Positions 11,560 through 25,150 of a stretch of 64,000 bases of DNA are shown here, in pieces. The position numbers were made by a program, and so were the translations under genes. The DNA is from Nemania diffusa. Its lineage: Eukaryota; Ascomycota; Sordariomycetes; Xylariales; Xylariaceae. The stretch covers positions 3,378,501 to 3,442,500 of the forward strand of contig JBBPUQ010000003.1 of NCBI GenBank assembly GCA_038501195.1, given 5' to 3'. How positions within the stretch are numbered: the first letter of the stretch is position 1; every line of letters begins with the position of its first letter. A model generated the notes under the pieces. It was not told the DNA's origin, did not search any database, and saw nothing but the letters and a program-made list of their open reading frames with translations.

Positions 11560-14464
11560 GTACTGACGGTCTGATGGAGTTTACATACCAGCAAGAGCTT
11601 GCTTATCTCCTATTCAGCTTTACCGATCTGCCGTTTGGTGAGCTATTATGTGTGCATTGAATCATTTTTATTATTGAATGGGAGTTGAAAAGGAGTTCTG
11701 GCGTTGCATCAGGAGTCAGTAGAGGTGTTGAGGGGAAACAATTGCTGAAGCGAAACTGAATGACGTTGTTAGTATATATCTGCATTGCTTTTATGTTCTT
11801 CTTGTTACATACATCGCTTCCTTGTTTATATAAATTAATCGAGCGCACTATATATTATCATAGTCGATACACGTACAGCGTAACAATATGACTCTTATGA
11901 TTATTAATCGTTGACTAGACTATATGTTACAAGTAGGTATCCTATATTATGTCAATATGTAGGTTTATATGAACTTGGCGTTGACGCTTTGGCTAAAGTT
12001 GATGCTAGGTTGTGTTTCAAAACAACAAGTTGGAGTTTCTATTTTTAACACTAGCTACCGGCCTAGGTAGTCACCTGTACCGTGACTTTGCAGTGGAAGT
12101 TAGTAGTAGAGCGACGCAAGTATTTACAATGTCTATCATGCAATTGGCTACTAAGATAGTGTACCTTTTTTATGGTCAGCAGTTAGCGTTGGATCACCAT
12201 TGGATCAGACCTGGTAAAGCTTCTACAGCACGAGTACCAGGTGTATCAAATTAGATAATGCAATCCCTATCTATCTAGTATTGAACTAATAAACAAGGTA
12301 GGCATAGCCATTCCTACTTTGAAGCTGGTCTTCAAACTCACAACAGCAGACTTCTTCGGCTTTTCTAGAAGGAAGATTAGTAATGGTATTCCAAATCGCC
12401 TAAGGCGCAGTGGGAGTTAGGCTAGTTTGGGAGCGCCGATCCTGACTGGCGGGCCAACTTGATACACCGGGAAGTTCGCTATCGCCGACTCTCCATGCCT
12501 TCAATATACGTATAGGTAGGCCTCGATACGTCTGCTTCCTGGGTTTTAGAAAGCGATTTGTAGAAGATGGAGAAGAGGTACACGACTTCTTATTTCCTAC
12601 GCCAAGCTTCACCGAGCTTCGTAGAGCTTCGGGTTTTCTCTAAGACTCTATTTACGGTAGGTTAGAAATTTTGAGATCGCGGAGAGCTTTGTATGCAAGC
12701 CATCTAAAGCTCTCGGGCGGTGTATAATATTTCAGGGGTAGGTTGCATGTAGTGGAGTTATGGAGCGTAAGTGGGCGCATCAACGGGGTTTACCGTGGCA
12801 AGTTAACCCATACATTCTTTACCTTGTTTGAACTCCGACGCACTACGTACTAGTGTAGGGCCGTTTGGTCAGCGCACGTAGTTTATGAAGTATTTTGACA
12901 GCCATATCCGAGTACTTGCGAAAAACAAGGTATTTACTGAAAGATGCAATTATCTATGTAGTTATGTACTAAATGCTATCTTAATATAATACATGGATAG
13001 CTAGGTATGGCGAGTTGCAGATGGGTTGATGCAGAAATATTGCAGCGTCAGTCTCTACTGTACACTGACTGTTCCCCAGACATTAAACGCTAAGATGAGG
13101 TACGCTAAGATGAGGTACGCAAAGACTACTAACCCCCGCCACGATCGTCTCATGCCTCTTTTCTGCCTAGCGGCTCTCTATTTTTGTCCTATCTATCATG
13201 GAAGTAGAGGTAGAACATGCTCCGTTGTAGAAGGTTATAATATTTATTATTGTAGCACTACCATATGAAATAGGTTTAAACAGCAAAATCAAGGGCTAAA
13301 GTGTAAATTCATAAAGTAAACATTGCATTGATTAATAGTATAAGTTGAGACTTGAATTTTGTGAGCTTGAAGAATACATTTCATTGGCTGGGTCGGACTT
13401 CTCATTATGGATGGTGCCGACTCGGACCCACGGACGTAGAGCGGCAGAGCAAACATGCCGCTCGCCATTAGCGAACAGAATAAAGTAGTACATCCCTTTT
13501 CGAATTAATTGTGTGTTTTAAGGTTCCACGCCTTGCTGACAAGCAAAGCTGAAAGTCAATATGAACGTCCTCTCGATCGCGTGCTATGATAGCCAAGTCC
13601 CATAGCCATGGAGTGGCCTATTTGAGAGCTAGATTCTAAATAAAGTAGATCGGCAAGCAAAAAGGACGGATATTAGCTACCCAGTCCTGGCAATTTTGAA
13701 GACGAAGGATTTCAGTCTCTTGAACAATTGTAAGAATAGCTACTGTACACTAGAGCCTAGATGTTGAATTCTTACTTACACAAAGCCCCCGTCTGAGAAG
13801 AGTGGGGACCCTAGTGTTAGAAGTCGAACTGTTGATTAGGCATATGTATCTGGACTGCTTCTTGTGATTATAGGTAACAAGTATCGGGACTCTAAAAATA
13901 AGATAGAGGCACTAGAATTTTGAGTCGATAAAGTACATAAAACCTACATACAATAGTTAATAATATGGTGGTTCGATTGGCAGAAGGGTGGGCTGCTATA
14001 GTACTAGTAAGCGATACGGCTTACACCTGTCATCTTGCCAAGGATCCTCTTAGAGAGTCTTAGCTTGTTGAACACAAATAAGATCAACAGCCCAGCGAGA
14101 CGCATGGCATGGTGTTATCCTCATGTAAACGATTGCCGACCGGGTTTGGTGCATGCATACTTATTATAGCATTCCGAGTTAGGTACCTAGACTAGACCTT
14201 GCCTCCGTCTATCTGTTCTAGTCTGTGCAGTGTAAGAGGCTTGGCGTAGGATTCCTACTGCACATGCTTTTAAGTATCAACCCTCGCCCTCAGTTTAGTT
14301 TACTCTCGTAGACTTCCGAATTGGTTCTGGATATATCTTCACATAGCCTTTGGAGAGGATACGGTCTGGAACTTCCCTCCGCGTCATCCCTGGTAGTACC
14401 GTACATGAGAGATTTCGAGTGATTTGGACGGTAGTAAATAACGCCAGTCGGCTAGACAGGCAAA
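11560..14464. other. gene-poor stretch
   Basis: About 2.9 kb with no supported gene. A 15-base tandem duplication (ACGCTAAGATGAGGT, 13087-13116) and short AGCTTC repeats (about 12605-12633) are visible. Short frames lack coding character. CCTAGGTA-type motifs occur near 12062 and 14185. Confidence 0.5.
13087..13116. repeat. 15-base direct tandem duplication
   Basis: Two perfect copies of ACGCTAAGATGAGGT, followed by a partial third copy (ACGCAAAG). It lies in gene-poor DNA and is too small to indicate function. Confidence 0.8.
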
Positions 14465-16298
14465 ATGGCGATCCTCTACTATGGCTTCATATTGGTATGT
14501 TTTCTTATTATTCCCATCAACCAGCTACCCTATCAAGTGAAACTATGTATATCTGCCACTACTCCGCATGTTCGATCAGCCAGCAACTGTACAGCCTCTG
14601 TTCCAACCGCAAAACTTGACATCCGATGCACACTGAGAACGAGATCCGAAGCTAACTCGGGATTGTCTATAGGGCGTACTATATGTTTTAGGAACCGCCT
14701 TTTACAATTTTTTCCTACACCCTTTAAGCAGATTCCCCGGGCCGATCCTCCACCGAGCCTCCTATCTGCCCCGTGCCTGGCATCTATTTAACGGCACCCT
14801 CACATTCCACGTCGGCGATCTCCACAGGAAATACGGAACTGTTGTTCGCATTGCACCTAATGAGCTCGCATACGCCAGCCCCCAGGCCTGGCACGATATC
14901 TACGGCCACAAGAAGGCCGGCGAGGAGGAATTCCCCAAGTCCGACCGTCTCTACAAGCTATTCATCGACCCCCCGCGCCACATCATCAATGCGAGACGTC
15001 AGGAACACGGTGCTCTGCGCCGACAGCTCGCCCACGGATTCAGCGCCCGCACCATGGCCGAGCAGGCACCTCTGATCCGCTCGTACGTGGATCTCCTGAT
15101 CCAGCGTCTTCGCGAGAACGTCGAGAAGGCCCCCACCGTCGCCCTGAACATGCGCGACTGGCTCAACTACACCACTTTCGACGTCATTGGCGATCTTGCG
15201 TTCGGCGCTCCTGGTGGCTTTGGCTGCTTACAACAGAGTGACTACCACCCATGGGTCCGTCTCCTCACCGACACAATTCGAGAGAACGCCTGTCTTATTG
15301 CGCTGGCCAACATCGGCTTCAGCACTCCTATTCAATGGCTCGGAAAGACCGCCGCCTCCAAGAACACACAGCACCGTGCCGTCGTCAAGGAGAAGGTGCA
15401 GCAACGCCTGGAACTCGGTGCCGAGCGACCTGATTTCATCGAGGGACTGCTTAAGAGGAAGGACGAGCTCGATCTCGACATTGACCGCCTGACCATGAAC
15501 GCCTCCATGCTTGTCATTGCTGGCTCTGAGACCACCGCCACCCTCATGACCGGCGCTCTGTACCTGATCACCCGGCACCCCGAAGTCCAGCGCAAGCTAG
15601 AGCACGAGATCCGATCCTCATTCAAGAGCGAAGATGAGATCCTGCTGAACACCGTCAACGAGCTGCCCTACATGTTGGCTGTTCTGAACGAATCCCTCCG
15701 CCGATACCCACCCCTAGCCAGCGGCATGCTCCGAGATGTTCCCAAGGGTGGTGCCACAGTCGATGGTGACCCGCTTCCCGAGGATGTAAGTCAATTCTAT
15801 GAATCGTACCCAGATTTGTGATATAAGAGAGTTCTCTCGCCTTCAGACCAAAAGTGCAAGATCCAGAACTGACCAAATGCGAACAGACTGTCGTTTCCGT
15901 CTTCCAATGGGCCATCAACCACTGGGACAAGTACTGGACCGACCCCATGGAATTCAGGCCTGAACGCTGGTTGGGCGACGAGAAGTACAAGACCGACGTG
16001 TTCGATGCCATGCAAGCCTTTAGCACGGGTCCCCGAAACTGCATTGGAAAGAAGTGAGTTTTTTGTCCCCTTATTATCCCCTTTACTTCGTCGCGGCGAA
16101 ATATTTCTCTATCCCGGTAATGCTAACGTTCTAAATAGCCTTGCCTATGCCGAGATGCGTCTCATCGTTGCCAGAATCATCTTCAACTTCGACCTGACGC
16201 TGGCCGAGGACTGCCGCGACTGGATCGACGGACAGAAGGCCTACGTCATCTGGCACAAGCCCCCTCTAAACATCCACTTCAAGCCTCGCGTGTTTTAA
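14465..16298 (+). CDS. cytochrome P450, CYP65-like (isotrichodermin C-15 hydroxylase-type family)
   Basis: An ER-anchored heme monooxygenase of 489 residues in four exons: 14465-14494, 14673-15785, 15887-16053 and 16139-16298. The first exon is only 10 codons (MAILYYGFIL) and splices to GVLYVLGTAFYNFFLHPL, making the membrane anchor followed by the proline-rich hinge (SRFPGP). Motifs: I-helix AGSETTAT, K-helix ESLRRYPP, FRPERWLG, and the heme loop FSTGPRNCIGKN with Cys433. An intron splits the heme loop after the Cys. It stands alone, with no backbone synthase nearby, so a detoxification or stand-alone oxidation role is as likely as a biosynthetic one. The family comparison comes from motif style, not a search. 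Confidence 0.92.
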
Positions 16299-18663
16299 AT
16301 TGGGGAAATATATAAATAAATTTAAAATGAATGGGTTGGGGAGATCACATTGTTTCGGCGCACTTATATCATGACTTTTTATAGATGCGAGTTGCCGGGC
16401 ACGGGGGCTGTTTTTTTCCGGAAGATTGGGGCTGGGGAATCTTGGATGAATTGTGTAAACCAACTAGAGCACGACCTAGCCGAGGGGTGTACGTGATAGT
16501 AATCAAGCAAATAAACCTCGACACAAAGCTGACCATTTGATCGTACTTTGCTATGTGAGTTACACGAGTAGTTTCAACTAAGATCCGTTAATCGACATTC
16601 CATACTATGTGATATGCAGTTATTAATGTCCTAAAAGCTCAACATTTAGTTCCGACTAGGTTAATGTCATATGAGACGGGAGGGCCAACAAGATGGTTAA
16701 GAAAAAATAAGTGAAAGTCGTGTTTGAAATAGGTCAAGAGCCGAGTGTAATAGGGTAGAGGGAATATCAATGACTAGATTAACTATCACTGGAGTCAGAT
16801 CTGTAATGCATGAGTTTTCATATTTCCTTATCATTAGTAGTGAGGAATAGAGTCCTCGTGTGCACTCAGAACAAGAGAGTAAAATTAGAAGAACAGATGG
16901 TAGGTCATATCAAATTCGCTCATCTTCGTTTAGATTTATAGAACATTCTCATTTGAAATCATATTTTCTAACCCTAACTCCTTAATGGATCCTAGAGTAT
17001 CGTCATCTGTCTCCCCAATAATACTCGTCATCTCATTCATGCCTTGACTGCCGTTAGGTGACCTATTTCTCAACCCCCAGCCAGCACCATTCTAACAAGC
17101 CCTTATCTAGTCTTCGCTCACTTTCATGATGAAATTCTTAATGGAAAGTAGGTTAAAAACGAGTTATAGGATATCTTCGTAGTGCCTAGGGGAATTAATA
17201 AGATCCTGCGGGACGGTTCGCCTTAACATTCGGCTAGAACCTTACATTAGACGTGTTTGGGTGTCTATAGAACTGTTCTCGGCGGCCAGCAGCTCACGAA
17301 CTATGTCGATAGAACTTCTAGCAATCGCCTCGGTATAGGAATACATTTTCTCATAGTATATAGGTACTATGTCTAACCTTAGAACGCCATTCAAAAGCGT
17401 AATCACTAACTTACCGAGAATTCTCCTTTCTCTCTAGCTACACTCATCTCTACTGAATTGCACGTGAGCGGTGCGAATTCAATCTCAAAGAATCCTGCTA
17501 GAAGATTTTAGCTTAGAAGGTCTCTACCGTGTGCGGAGGCTGCGTTGTGGAAGCATCGTACATAAAGCTACGAGAAGCCAATGTGCGAAACTAGTTTCAC
17601 TACATAGGCAACTCTGCTAAGGAGCCAAAGGTAGTGCTATAACACTTGTTGCATGCCTCGAAGTCTAGAAGTAGAGTTGGCATGTTACTAACAATCGTAA
17701 CTAGTGCTATATTGAAAGCAACTCTTTTAGACTTCCGAATGAAACTGTCTTGCGGCGTATTTAGATGGTTTCCACAGCTCTAGACGTAACTCTTTTTTAA
17801 GGTAGGTATCAGCCATCTACAGGTAAGTAGATAAGTCGTGGTCCTTATTGTAAAAGTGAAGAGTTCGTACCGGATTACGTGAAACTAAGGGGTCTCTAGA
17901 TGGTAGTAGATATCTACTCTGATTCTAGCGACAATTTAGCTAAGAATGAACAACGATCAATATCGACCAGTGCGGATCGGCTATTCGCATAGGGAAAACA
18001 CTAAGTGACTCGTCTAGTGATATCTCTCATGTCCAACCGGCAACAGTTCGATCTTATACGAGGCGTTAGAGCCGGCTGGTGTAACTATCTCAAGTAGCGT
18101 ATATCCTACTTACTATCCGCGGTTGTCACTCTAGAGCCCACAAAGCCACGTAATTTGAGTCTAATATTAATGAATGTAGGATAATCCGTAGCGTTCTTTC
18201 TGCGAACGAAAATAACCTTGCGCATAGTCTAGATAGGCTAGGCGATGCCAAAATGGCGTTGAAGGGAGAGTATTTAGATAGAGGTGCTAGCTTTTGCGTA
18301 TGATTGGCTGTCTGCAAGTCTTAACTGCCGTTGCGCCTATCTAGATAGGTGTTTAGCTTCATGCGTCACAACACGCCGATGTTCGGCTTTCTTTCGGGTT
18401 TATAAATGAGTGGGCTATCATTGGGCATTGGCTAATGATAATCAGTCACTAACCCCACTATTCATTGCTATCATTCAACTATTCATTCATTCATTGCATC
18501 ATCTTCGAGATAACACGGCGAGCAACAATGTCAATTCAACTTGACTGAATCACTCACTATATTAATCTCTTCTTATATCTGCCATCATACGTCTTCTCTC
18601 TCTCGGCTTCACATTTGCTGTATCCGGTGCCTCACGCGTCATTCTCCAGACAGTTAGCTTCAG
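16299..18663. other. gene-poor stretch with decayed coding relics
   Basis: About 2.4 kb with no intact gene. A minus-strand relic near 17170-17560 is listed separately. Directly before the serine dehydratase start there are imperfect CATT/ATTCATTC repeats (about 18460-18497) and a pyrimidine-rich leader. Confidence 0.5.
17170..17560 (-). pseudogene. possible decayed gene fragment
   Basis: The minus strand shows coding-like pieces broken by stops. One reads EAIARSSIDIVRELLAAE, reminiscent of an ankyrin helix pair, and is followed in the same frame by TAA-interrupted sequence such as RTVPQDLINSPRHYEDIL. A neighbouring piece reads FAPLTCNSVEMSVAREKGEF and ends at a GTAAGT donor. Another reads SRSFMYDASTTQPPHTVETF. 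Together they look like an intron-containing gene lost to mutation. The ankyrin resemblance is weak, and chance is a fair alternative. Confidence 0.25.
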
Positions 18664-20823
18664 ATGGGGCTCGCAGCAGCGCGACGGCTGGCGCTGCTGG
18701 GACGCGTCGTGCGAAACCAAAACCAATGCCGCCTACATTCGACAGTAGGATTAGGATTGAAGTCGAGGGTCAATGGTATGGTGCAGACCCAACGGCTGCA
18801 AGTTCCTACCGGCATCCATGCAGCGCAGCTGAAGCTAGTCCGATCTTTCAGCGACAATAGCGCAAGCGCAAGCGCCGAGAACGGCGAAGATGCTGAATTA
18901 GGCACTTACAGCGAAGCCGACCATGAACATGCTGTCATCTCAACCTTTGATTTATTTTCCATTGGCATCGGCCCGTCGTCTTCGCATACGGTCGGGCCCA
19001 TGCGAGCCGGTAATATCTTTGTTGCTGACCTCAACGAGGCCGGACTTCTCCACAAGGTCCACAAGATCCGCATCGCTATCTATGGCAGCCTGGCCCTTAC
19101 CGGCGAGGGCCACATGACCCCCTCGGCACTGCTTCTCGGTCTTGAGAGCGCTGATGTGGAGAGCGTAGATACTTCATATGTCCCTTCTCGCTTTGCTCAT
19201 ATCAAGAAGGCGAAGAAGCTGTATCTCGGCCATGGACTTGCAGAGGGCAAAGGAAAAGAGATCGATTTTGACTACGAGCGCGACTTCAGGTGGGAGTGGG
19301 GTCGTAAGCTCCCGCTTCATAGCAATGGCATGCGCTTCACTGTCTTCGACAGCGAGGGAATAATGCTGGCAACAAACGATTTGTTCAGCGTAGGCGGTGG
19401 TTTCGTCGTGAACGGGGCCCTTTCTAAAGCCTCGAATTCGCCCCCGACCAGCGAGACCACCGGAGTAGGTCAACCGGAGTCTAAAGACTTGCAGGTCGAT
19501 ACCAGCGGCGGTCCAGCAGATCTAGCCGAGAACATGTTTTATAAAGAAATTAGACGTGCAGATGCGGCCGGAGATCGAAGGACCGGAACCGAGATTAAGC
19601 CTCTCGACTCCGCCGACGAGTCAGCCGCACTAGTTGATACTCAATCCACACGTCCGCCTGTCGGCTCGGGTGCTGTAGATCCCATACCGGGTACCAAGGA
19701 GACCGGTGATCAGACGCCTCGTTATCCGTTCCGCGATGGCGAGAGCTTGCTAGCATTGTGCAACAAATACAATCTAACCATTGCCCAGTTAGTATACGAG
19801 AATGAGAAAAGCCATGGATACACGGATGAGGAGATTCATGAGAAATTGTTCCGCATCTGGGATGTCATGGACCAGAGCATTCTCGAGGGCGTACAAGCGC
19901 CCCTTGATTCCACGCTGCCGGGGTCGTTGAAGCTACATAGACGCGCCCCAGCCCTTTACAAGAGACTTACTCGTGGTCTTTACCCATCTAGTCAAAACCT
20001 CTCCGCGCCGGACGTCAAGGGACAGCTATCATCTGGAGATGCGAAGCCCGCGTCGGCTGGCGGAGGTCTCCAATCGGCAGAAGAAGCCAAGCCAGCGACA
20101 ATGGCTCTCAGCCGGAAAGGAACACATGGTAAAAGAGGCCCTCCGCGTATTCATGGATCGATCTATCACCCGATCATGCCCTCTCCACCGAAACGAACCG
20201 CACTTCCAGCTATGGACTATCTTACCGTCTACGCAATAGCTGTGAACGAGACTAATGCAGCTGGCGGACGTATCGTGACGGCACCTACCAACGGGGCCGC
20301 AGGAATCATCCCGTCCGTACTGAAATACACGACCGAGTTCATCAGTGACGACCCGGACCGCGACATTCTAACGTTCCTACTGACAGCCGCAGCGATCGGT
20401 ATGCTCTACAAACGAGGAGCTACTATATCTGCTGCTGAGGGTGGCTGCATGGCCGAGGTAGGGGTTGCCTGCTCGATGGCGGCCGGTGCCTTCGCAGCGT
20501 GTATGGGGGCCAGCCCAGAGACAATTGAGCAGGCAGCCGAAATAGGCATTGAACACAATCTAGGACTAACTTGTGACCCCATCGGCGGCCTCGTTCAGGC
20601 ACCGTGCATCGAGCGAAATGCTCTCGGAGCTGTCAAGGCCATCTCAAGCGCCAACTTGGCGCTGAGTTCCGTGGCTGGCACCCAGAAGGTTAGCCTCGAT
20701 GATGCGATCCGCGCCATGCGGGTTACGGCGCAGGGTATGCGAAACGAGTTCAAAGAGACGAGCTTGAGCGGATTAGCTACGAGCGTGCCGTTGAATATTC
20801 CCGTGAGCGTGCCGGATTGCTGA
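18664..20823 (+). CDS. L-serine dehydratase, iron-sulfur (bacterial SdaA type), mitochondrial-type leader
   Basis: Deaminates L-serine to pyruvate and ammonia with a [4Fe-4S] cluster. The 719-residue frame has no intron. After a basic leader ([19 protein letters not shown]) comes the beta domain, starting [20 protein letters not shown]. The alpha domain near residues 520-715 carries the three likely cluster cysteines: Cys595 (EGGCMAE), Cys637 (LTCDP) and Cys648 (APCIERN). Their spacing fits the family. Bacterial fused enzymes are about 460 residues. The extra length comes from a low-complexity insert at about 260-345 and another at about 435-510, plus the leader. Being intronless among intron-rich neighbours fits an old bacterial origin but does not prove it. 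This is not the PLP-dependent serine dehydratase. Confidence 0.92.
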   Translation: MGLAAARRLALLGRVVRNQNQCRLHSTVGLGLKSRVNGMVQTQRLQVPTGIHAAQLKLVRSFSDNSASASAENGEDAELGTYSEADHEHAVISTFDLFSIGIGPSSSHTVGPMRAGNIFVADLNEAGLLHKVHKIRIAIYGSLALTGEGHMTPSALLLGLESADVESVDTSYVPSRFAHIKKAKKLYLGHGLAEGKGKEIDFDYERDFRWEWGRKLPLHSNGMRFTVFDSEGIMLATNDLFSVGGGFVVNGALSKASNSPPTSETTGVGQPESKDLQVDTSGGPADLAENMFYKEIRRADAAGDRRTGTEIKPLDSADESAALVDTQSTRPPVGSGAVDPIPGTKETGDQTPRYPFRDGESLLALCNKYNLTIAQLVYENEKSHGYTDEEIHEKLFRIWDVMDQSILEGVQAPLDSTLPGSLKLHRRAPALYKRLTRGLYPSSQNLSAPDVKGQLSSGDAKPASAGGGLQSAEEAKPATMALSRKGTHGKRGPPRIHGSIYHPIMPSPPKRTALPAMDYLTVYAIAVNETNAAGGRIVTAPTNGAAGIIPSVLKYTTEFISDDPDRDILTFLLTAAAIGMLYKRGATISAAEGGCMAEVGVACSMAAGAFAACMGASPETIEQAAEIGIEHNLGLTCDPIGGLVQAPCIERNALGAVKAISSANLALSSVAGTQKVSLDDAIRAMRVTAQGMRNEFKETSLSGLATSVPLNIPVSVPDC

Positions 20824-23800
20824 GGGCCCCTTGCCCCCTCTTTCTTTTGCCGCTTGGATCGTTTCAAAGTCCCTGGGCATTTCTCTTTTGGATTTTAGAT
20901 ATTGGCTATGGCGGGCGGGTAATAAGCCGATAGAGCTTGGCGTTGCTGGATATTCCGGAAAATTCAAAAATATCTACTGGAATTCGTAGAGCTCTTCCTC
21001 GATCTAACGGAGTGGAGATATTGTTTCTGCCAGCACTAGCGATCAGAATCATATACTCTGTAACTAGATGAGTTTTATAGATTAATAGAGTCACAAGCAA
21101 GCGTTAGACTATGGATATCTGCCCAGACTTTTCATTGGGTACTTCTGAGTCACAAGGCCATCCCCTTCCTTTCGCTAGCTAGCCCACGAAGGTGACTACT
21201 TATGTAAAGAAGAACGACTACTAGCATCAACCTTAGCTCTTACTATGACTACTACGACTACCTACTCACCGATATCCTCCACACCCCGCGCGGCCGACGA
21301 GGAGACTACTGGGTACTGGATCTTGGTTTATGCGCGGGGAAGAGCCTTAACCTGGCGGGCCTTCGATTCGCCGGGGGAGGGGGGAAGGGAAGCGGGACCA
21401 TTTAAGTTTTGGACGCGTGTTGTCCCTGATGCGGTCGGGCGGCGCAGAGACATCTCCGGCAAACACAGCACCTCGGCCGACTCCCCCTCCGCGGAGATGG
21501 CCGCGCGTAACACACCCTCGTATCCCGTTGCGGTGTGATGGGTTACTGTTATGGCGATGGCGCGGTGTGGCGTGTAGCGGCTGGTAATGACGTGAGCCGA
21601 TGTCGGCTGCTCCTAATAATAAGTAATGCCAACTGGACTTGACTTTACTTGCGCATATGTCGTATGTAGTATGGTATATACGCTTGTCAGCACGCATCGA
21701 GTGCTCCTCAGGATCCAAAGGACTCCAGTTGGTTCTTCTTGGCGAATGCGGCAAGTGTCATATTGAACAACGAGTTGGCTATGCTGTATGTTCGAGGCTC
21801 TTCGGTTAAGGTTTTCATTACGTGTCAAACCTAGATTGTTGCGCCATGATGGTGTGTGTCCGTATGGGTAACCATGGTAAGCGTTTTACTGCCTACCGTT
21901 ACCGGCTGTCACGGATGACGTAACTGCAGATTTGGTACGGAATTGTTACATTGTTACCCATTTCGTGTTTGAAAGCAAGACATCGAGACGCTCTCCTTGT
22001 TTTGCCAAGTTCCACAGGTTAATTAGTCATTATAACGGCTTACTTGGCCAACCCCATCGTTGTGCGTAAATTATGCTGTCTGTACGCATAGACACATATG
22101 CGTAAGGTTCGTAGGCAACTAGCATAGTTAGATCGATTTTCCGGCCTAGTAGTCCTAGATTTACTTCTAGTAAAGCCAGGTAGTTAATTTTGGACGTTTC
22201 TTATTTTACTTTCGTTGTTGACAATTTGTAATACTTCATTTTCTCCAAGGAGAATAAAGAAAAGAATAGAGAAGAATAATAGTACATTGCTTGTTTCAAA
22301 TATCTTTTTCAAAAAAATATGGGTGCCAACGAGTGTAATATGTACCTATGTATGCGTAAACTTCGTATGCATCCACGCTTAGGTAGTTACACATAGACGT
22401 TTTTTTTTTCTTTCACGACGGCCGTAGACAGGTGTGGGCGGCGGGGCCCGAGGCGAGAGTCATGTGTCGCCCTTATTATTAGAATCACGCTACCTACACC
22501 TGGGCAATGGCCCTTTTCCCGTGATTCATATGCCGCTGGCTGCCCACTTGGTTCCACCTCTTTGTTCGTCACGTTATTGACAGCCGGGAAGAGAATTTTT
22601 TCCCTCTTGAGGTACCTACCCTGGTGGCCGAGAAATTTCCCTTTTGGTGGAGTCTCGGCAAAGTGCGGCACTGGTTTGTTCACCGTGCAACGGATCGATC
22701 GATACAGGTACTGATCCATAACAAAGCGCCGAAATTCAGGTTACCGCCATTTTAAAGGTGATCTGTCAGTGTTTCGGACGCGTGGAAATTTTTCTGAGAC
22801 AAAACTCTAGTCTTAAAAAGTCTCTAGAAGGGGCAAAAAAAAAAAAGAAGAGTAAATCACTTCAAGAACGTTTTTATAAATCACCTATCTCGGTGAGTCG
22901 GCTACTGCTGTACGACTTGCAGAGATCTTCGATGACAGTGCGATGCTACCAAAATTGACCAATAATATCTTCCAGGACCGACGAATTGGGATGTATCTGT
23001 CGCCAGGAACAGACCTTAGCACGCAAGGATGGCGCTTCAATACCTAGACCCACTAAAGTGATGCCGTTACAACCTTTAAATTTTTTTTCTCTTGTTCGTC
23101 TTCAGCGTGTGTCTAGATCAATGGTTTAGATTGGGTCAATTTGCTTGCGGCTCTTGCAGGCGGCAACCTTGTTTCGTGTCGGCTGTGGATTCTATAGGGT
23201 AACGATCGGGTAACGGGCTCCGCCTTGCAGCGGTTGTAAGCGAGAGGAGGCTCTAAGGTTACGAGCCACATTGGGCGGTATCCATGGAGCGCCCCTGACT
23301 ATTTTTCACGATGGCTTCATTCTTGTGGAGCTGGGGGAAAATTTCTTCTACGCCTTGCCGTTAACAACAACGTCGAAATTCATCTCATGTGGAGCTTGTA
23401 CAGTATAGTAACGTACTACACAGGCCGGTGTCAAGTTTGATCCTTGGGTGGGTGCATAATCTTGTACAAGCAAACGAAGGTCACCCGCCCGTGCATCATA
23501 TGATCTCACAATTCACATATGAACGGTCTGTTCTGTGAAATGCCTAGTTAAGAATTTACGGCGTCTATATATTGCATGATCTATCTGCGAGGATAACATG
23601 TCTGTCGATTGAGGGTGTGAGCTATCTTGATAGTATTTGCTGATCAGATTTCTTGTAGGGCTGCTTATTACCCTTTTGGGCATCACAGTGTTTGCATCTG
23701 GCCCCATGATTGGACGAAAGGTGAAGCACTACTATGTAGCTGGACCATACCTACCAGGTAGGTATACCTACTACTAGCAAGTACCCGTGATGTATCATGC

Positions 23801-25150
23801 TCACGACGGCTTATAGCAGGGACGACTACAGGTATACTTGTTTGGCTGGCGTTTTTCTCATGGTCGACTACATGCTGTACATGACACCATACACACAATC
23901 TTGACGAATGGTTCCGTCGGGCAAGGTTTAATATATATAGGTACTGCGTATGTCCCTTGTCTCATCTCGATTTGTATTAGCATGGAAATTATACCATTGA
24001 GTATGCAAGTTGCACAATACCAAGGTACGGTATGTAGGGTTGGGCGAAGGAGCGAGAGGGCGCGAGCGAATGAAAAAGCAGTATTCAATCCACGTTGTGG
24101 TACGGTACACCCTCCTGTGCAGCCGCTGTAGGTAACCACTATAGCGATGGGGCTATGTGCTGTAGCCCGCTAGAACTTTAGAAGGGCGTGGCACCTCTCC
24201 GGGCTAAGACTTGGTGACTACAGCCGGCGACCCAGCCGCAGTTTACTGGACGTAGCGCTAGTCTGTCGCCTGGATTCTATGACACATAATTACTCGATGG
24301 AAAAGGTGAACGAGGTCAAGATTCGTTTTGCCTTGTAATACAGTTTTTCTTGATGTACCAGAAGAGTCATGGGACAAAAAGGTATAATAGCAGGTGGCAC
24401 CCTCGAGGGTGTTGCTCTAAAGCTCGTGTTGACCTATTGGATGTATCTCTTGCCCAAACAAACAGAACAGCTTTGGCTTTCATCGAAAGAGTCTTCATTC
24501 TTCTTTTGACGCATTTGCATTCTAGACCAGGTACAACATACTGGGCCTGACCACCGTCTTTGTTGCATCCTCGAGAGCAATCTGACTACCCAACGAGTAT
24601 TAGAAGAACTCAACCACAAAGAGAAGACGCTCCTTGTTCAGACTTATCTGCAAGTACTATTTGAAAACTAATCGACCTTGGACATTACACCACTACGCAT
24701 CGCATCGCAGTTGGATTCGAGAGACCTCATGTAAAAGGTCAATTTGTACCCACAAGCCAATCAAGCATCAGAATTCGGCTATTTCCCCCCCAAAACGGAT
24801 AGTCTGCTCTCCCAGCACTTAGACGACGAGCCTCTTCTCCAGGGCTAGAAACTACTGTGGGCATCGACAGCGAGCCAAGAGAGCGAGAGGGAAATATCAC
24901 AAGAGATTCACGTCATTCTCCAGATTTCCCATATTTTTTTTTGGCTTAAGAAAAAATCTCCAGTGACGCTATCGCCACTCACGTCTTCCCGCCGGTGCTA
25001 GTTAAAAGCTAGCTTTTTTATCTGGGGACACAGACGCAACGCAACCGCAAGAAGGCATATTACACAACATTCTTGCCAAGGTCACACGGCAAGAAGAAAC
25101 GGGCTACGATAATTAGGGAAGAACTACGTTCTTCGGTAATCCAAGTCACA
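20824..25150. other. long gene-poor stretch
   Basis: About 4.3 kb without a supported gene. It contains short palindromes (23747-23765 and 24398-24411), an A-run near 22837-22849, and scattered TACCTA/TAGGTA motifs. The segment from about 24850 to 25150 is probably the promoter and leader of the arrestin gene. No frame has domain-like content. Confidence 0.5.
24398..24411. repeat. 14-base perfect palindrome
   Basis: CACCCTCGAGGGTG reads the same on both strands. It lies about 740 bases upstream of the arrestin start. It could be a dimeric regulator site or chance. Confidence 0.5.

Noticed and set aside
12400..12612. 70-residue minus-strand frame with basic composition
   Set aside because: No domain and no splice context. 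It looks like chance in gene-poor DNA.
21245..21538. 97-residue frame starting MTTTTTYSPISSTPR
   Set aside because: Low-complexity start, no splice or domain evidence, and no relatives recognised.
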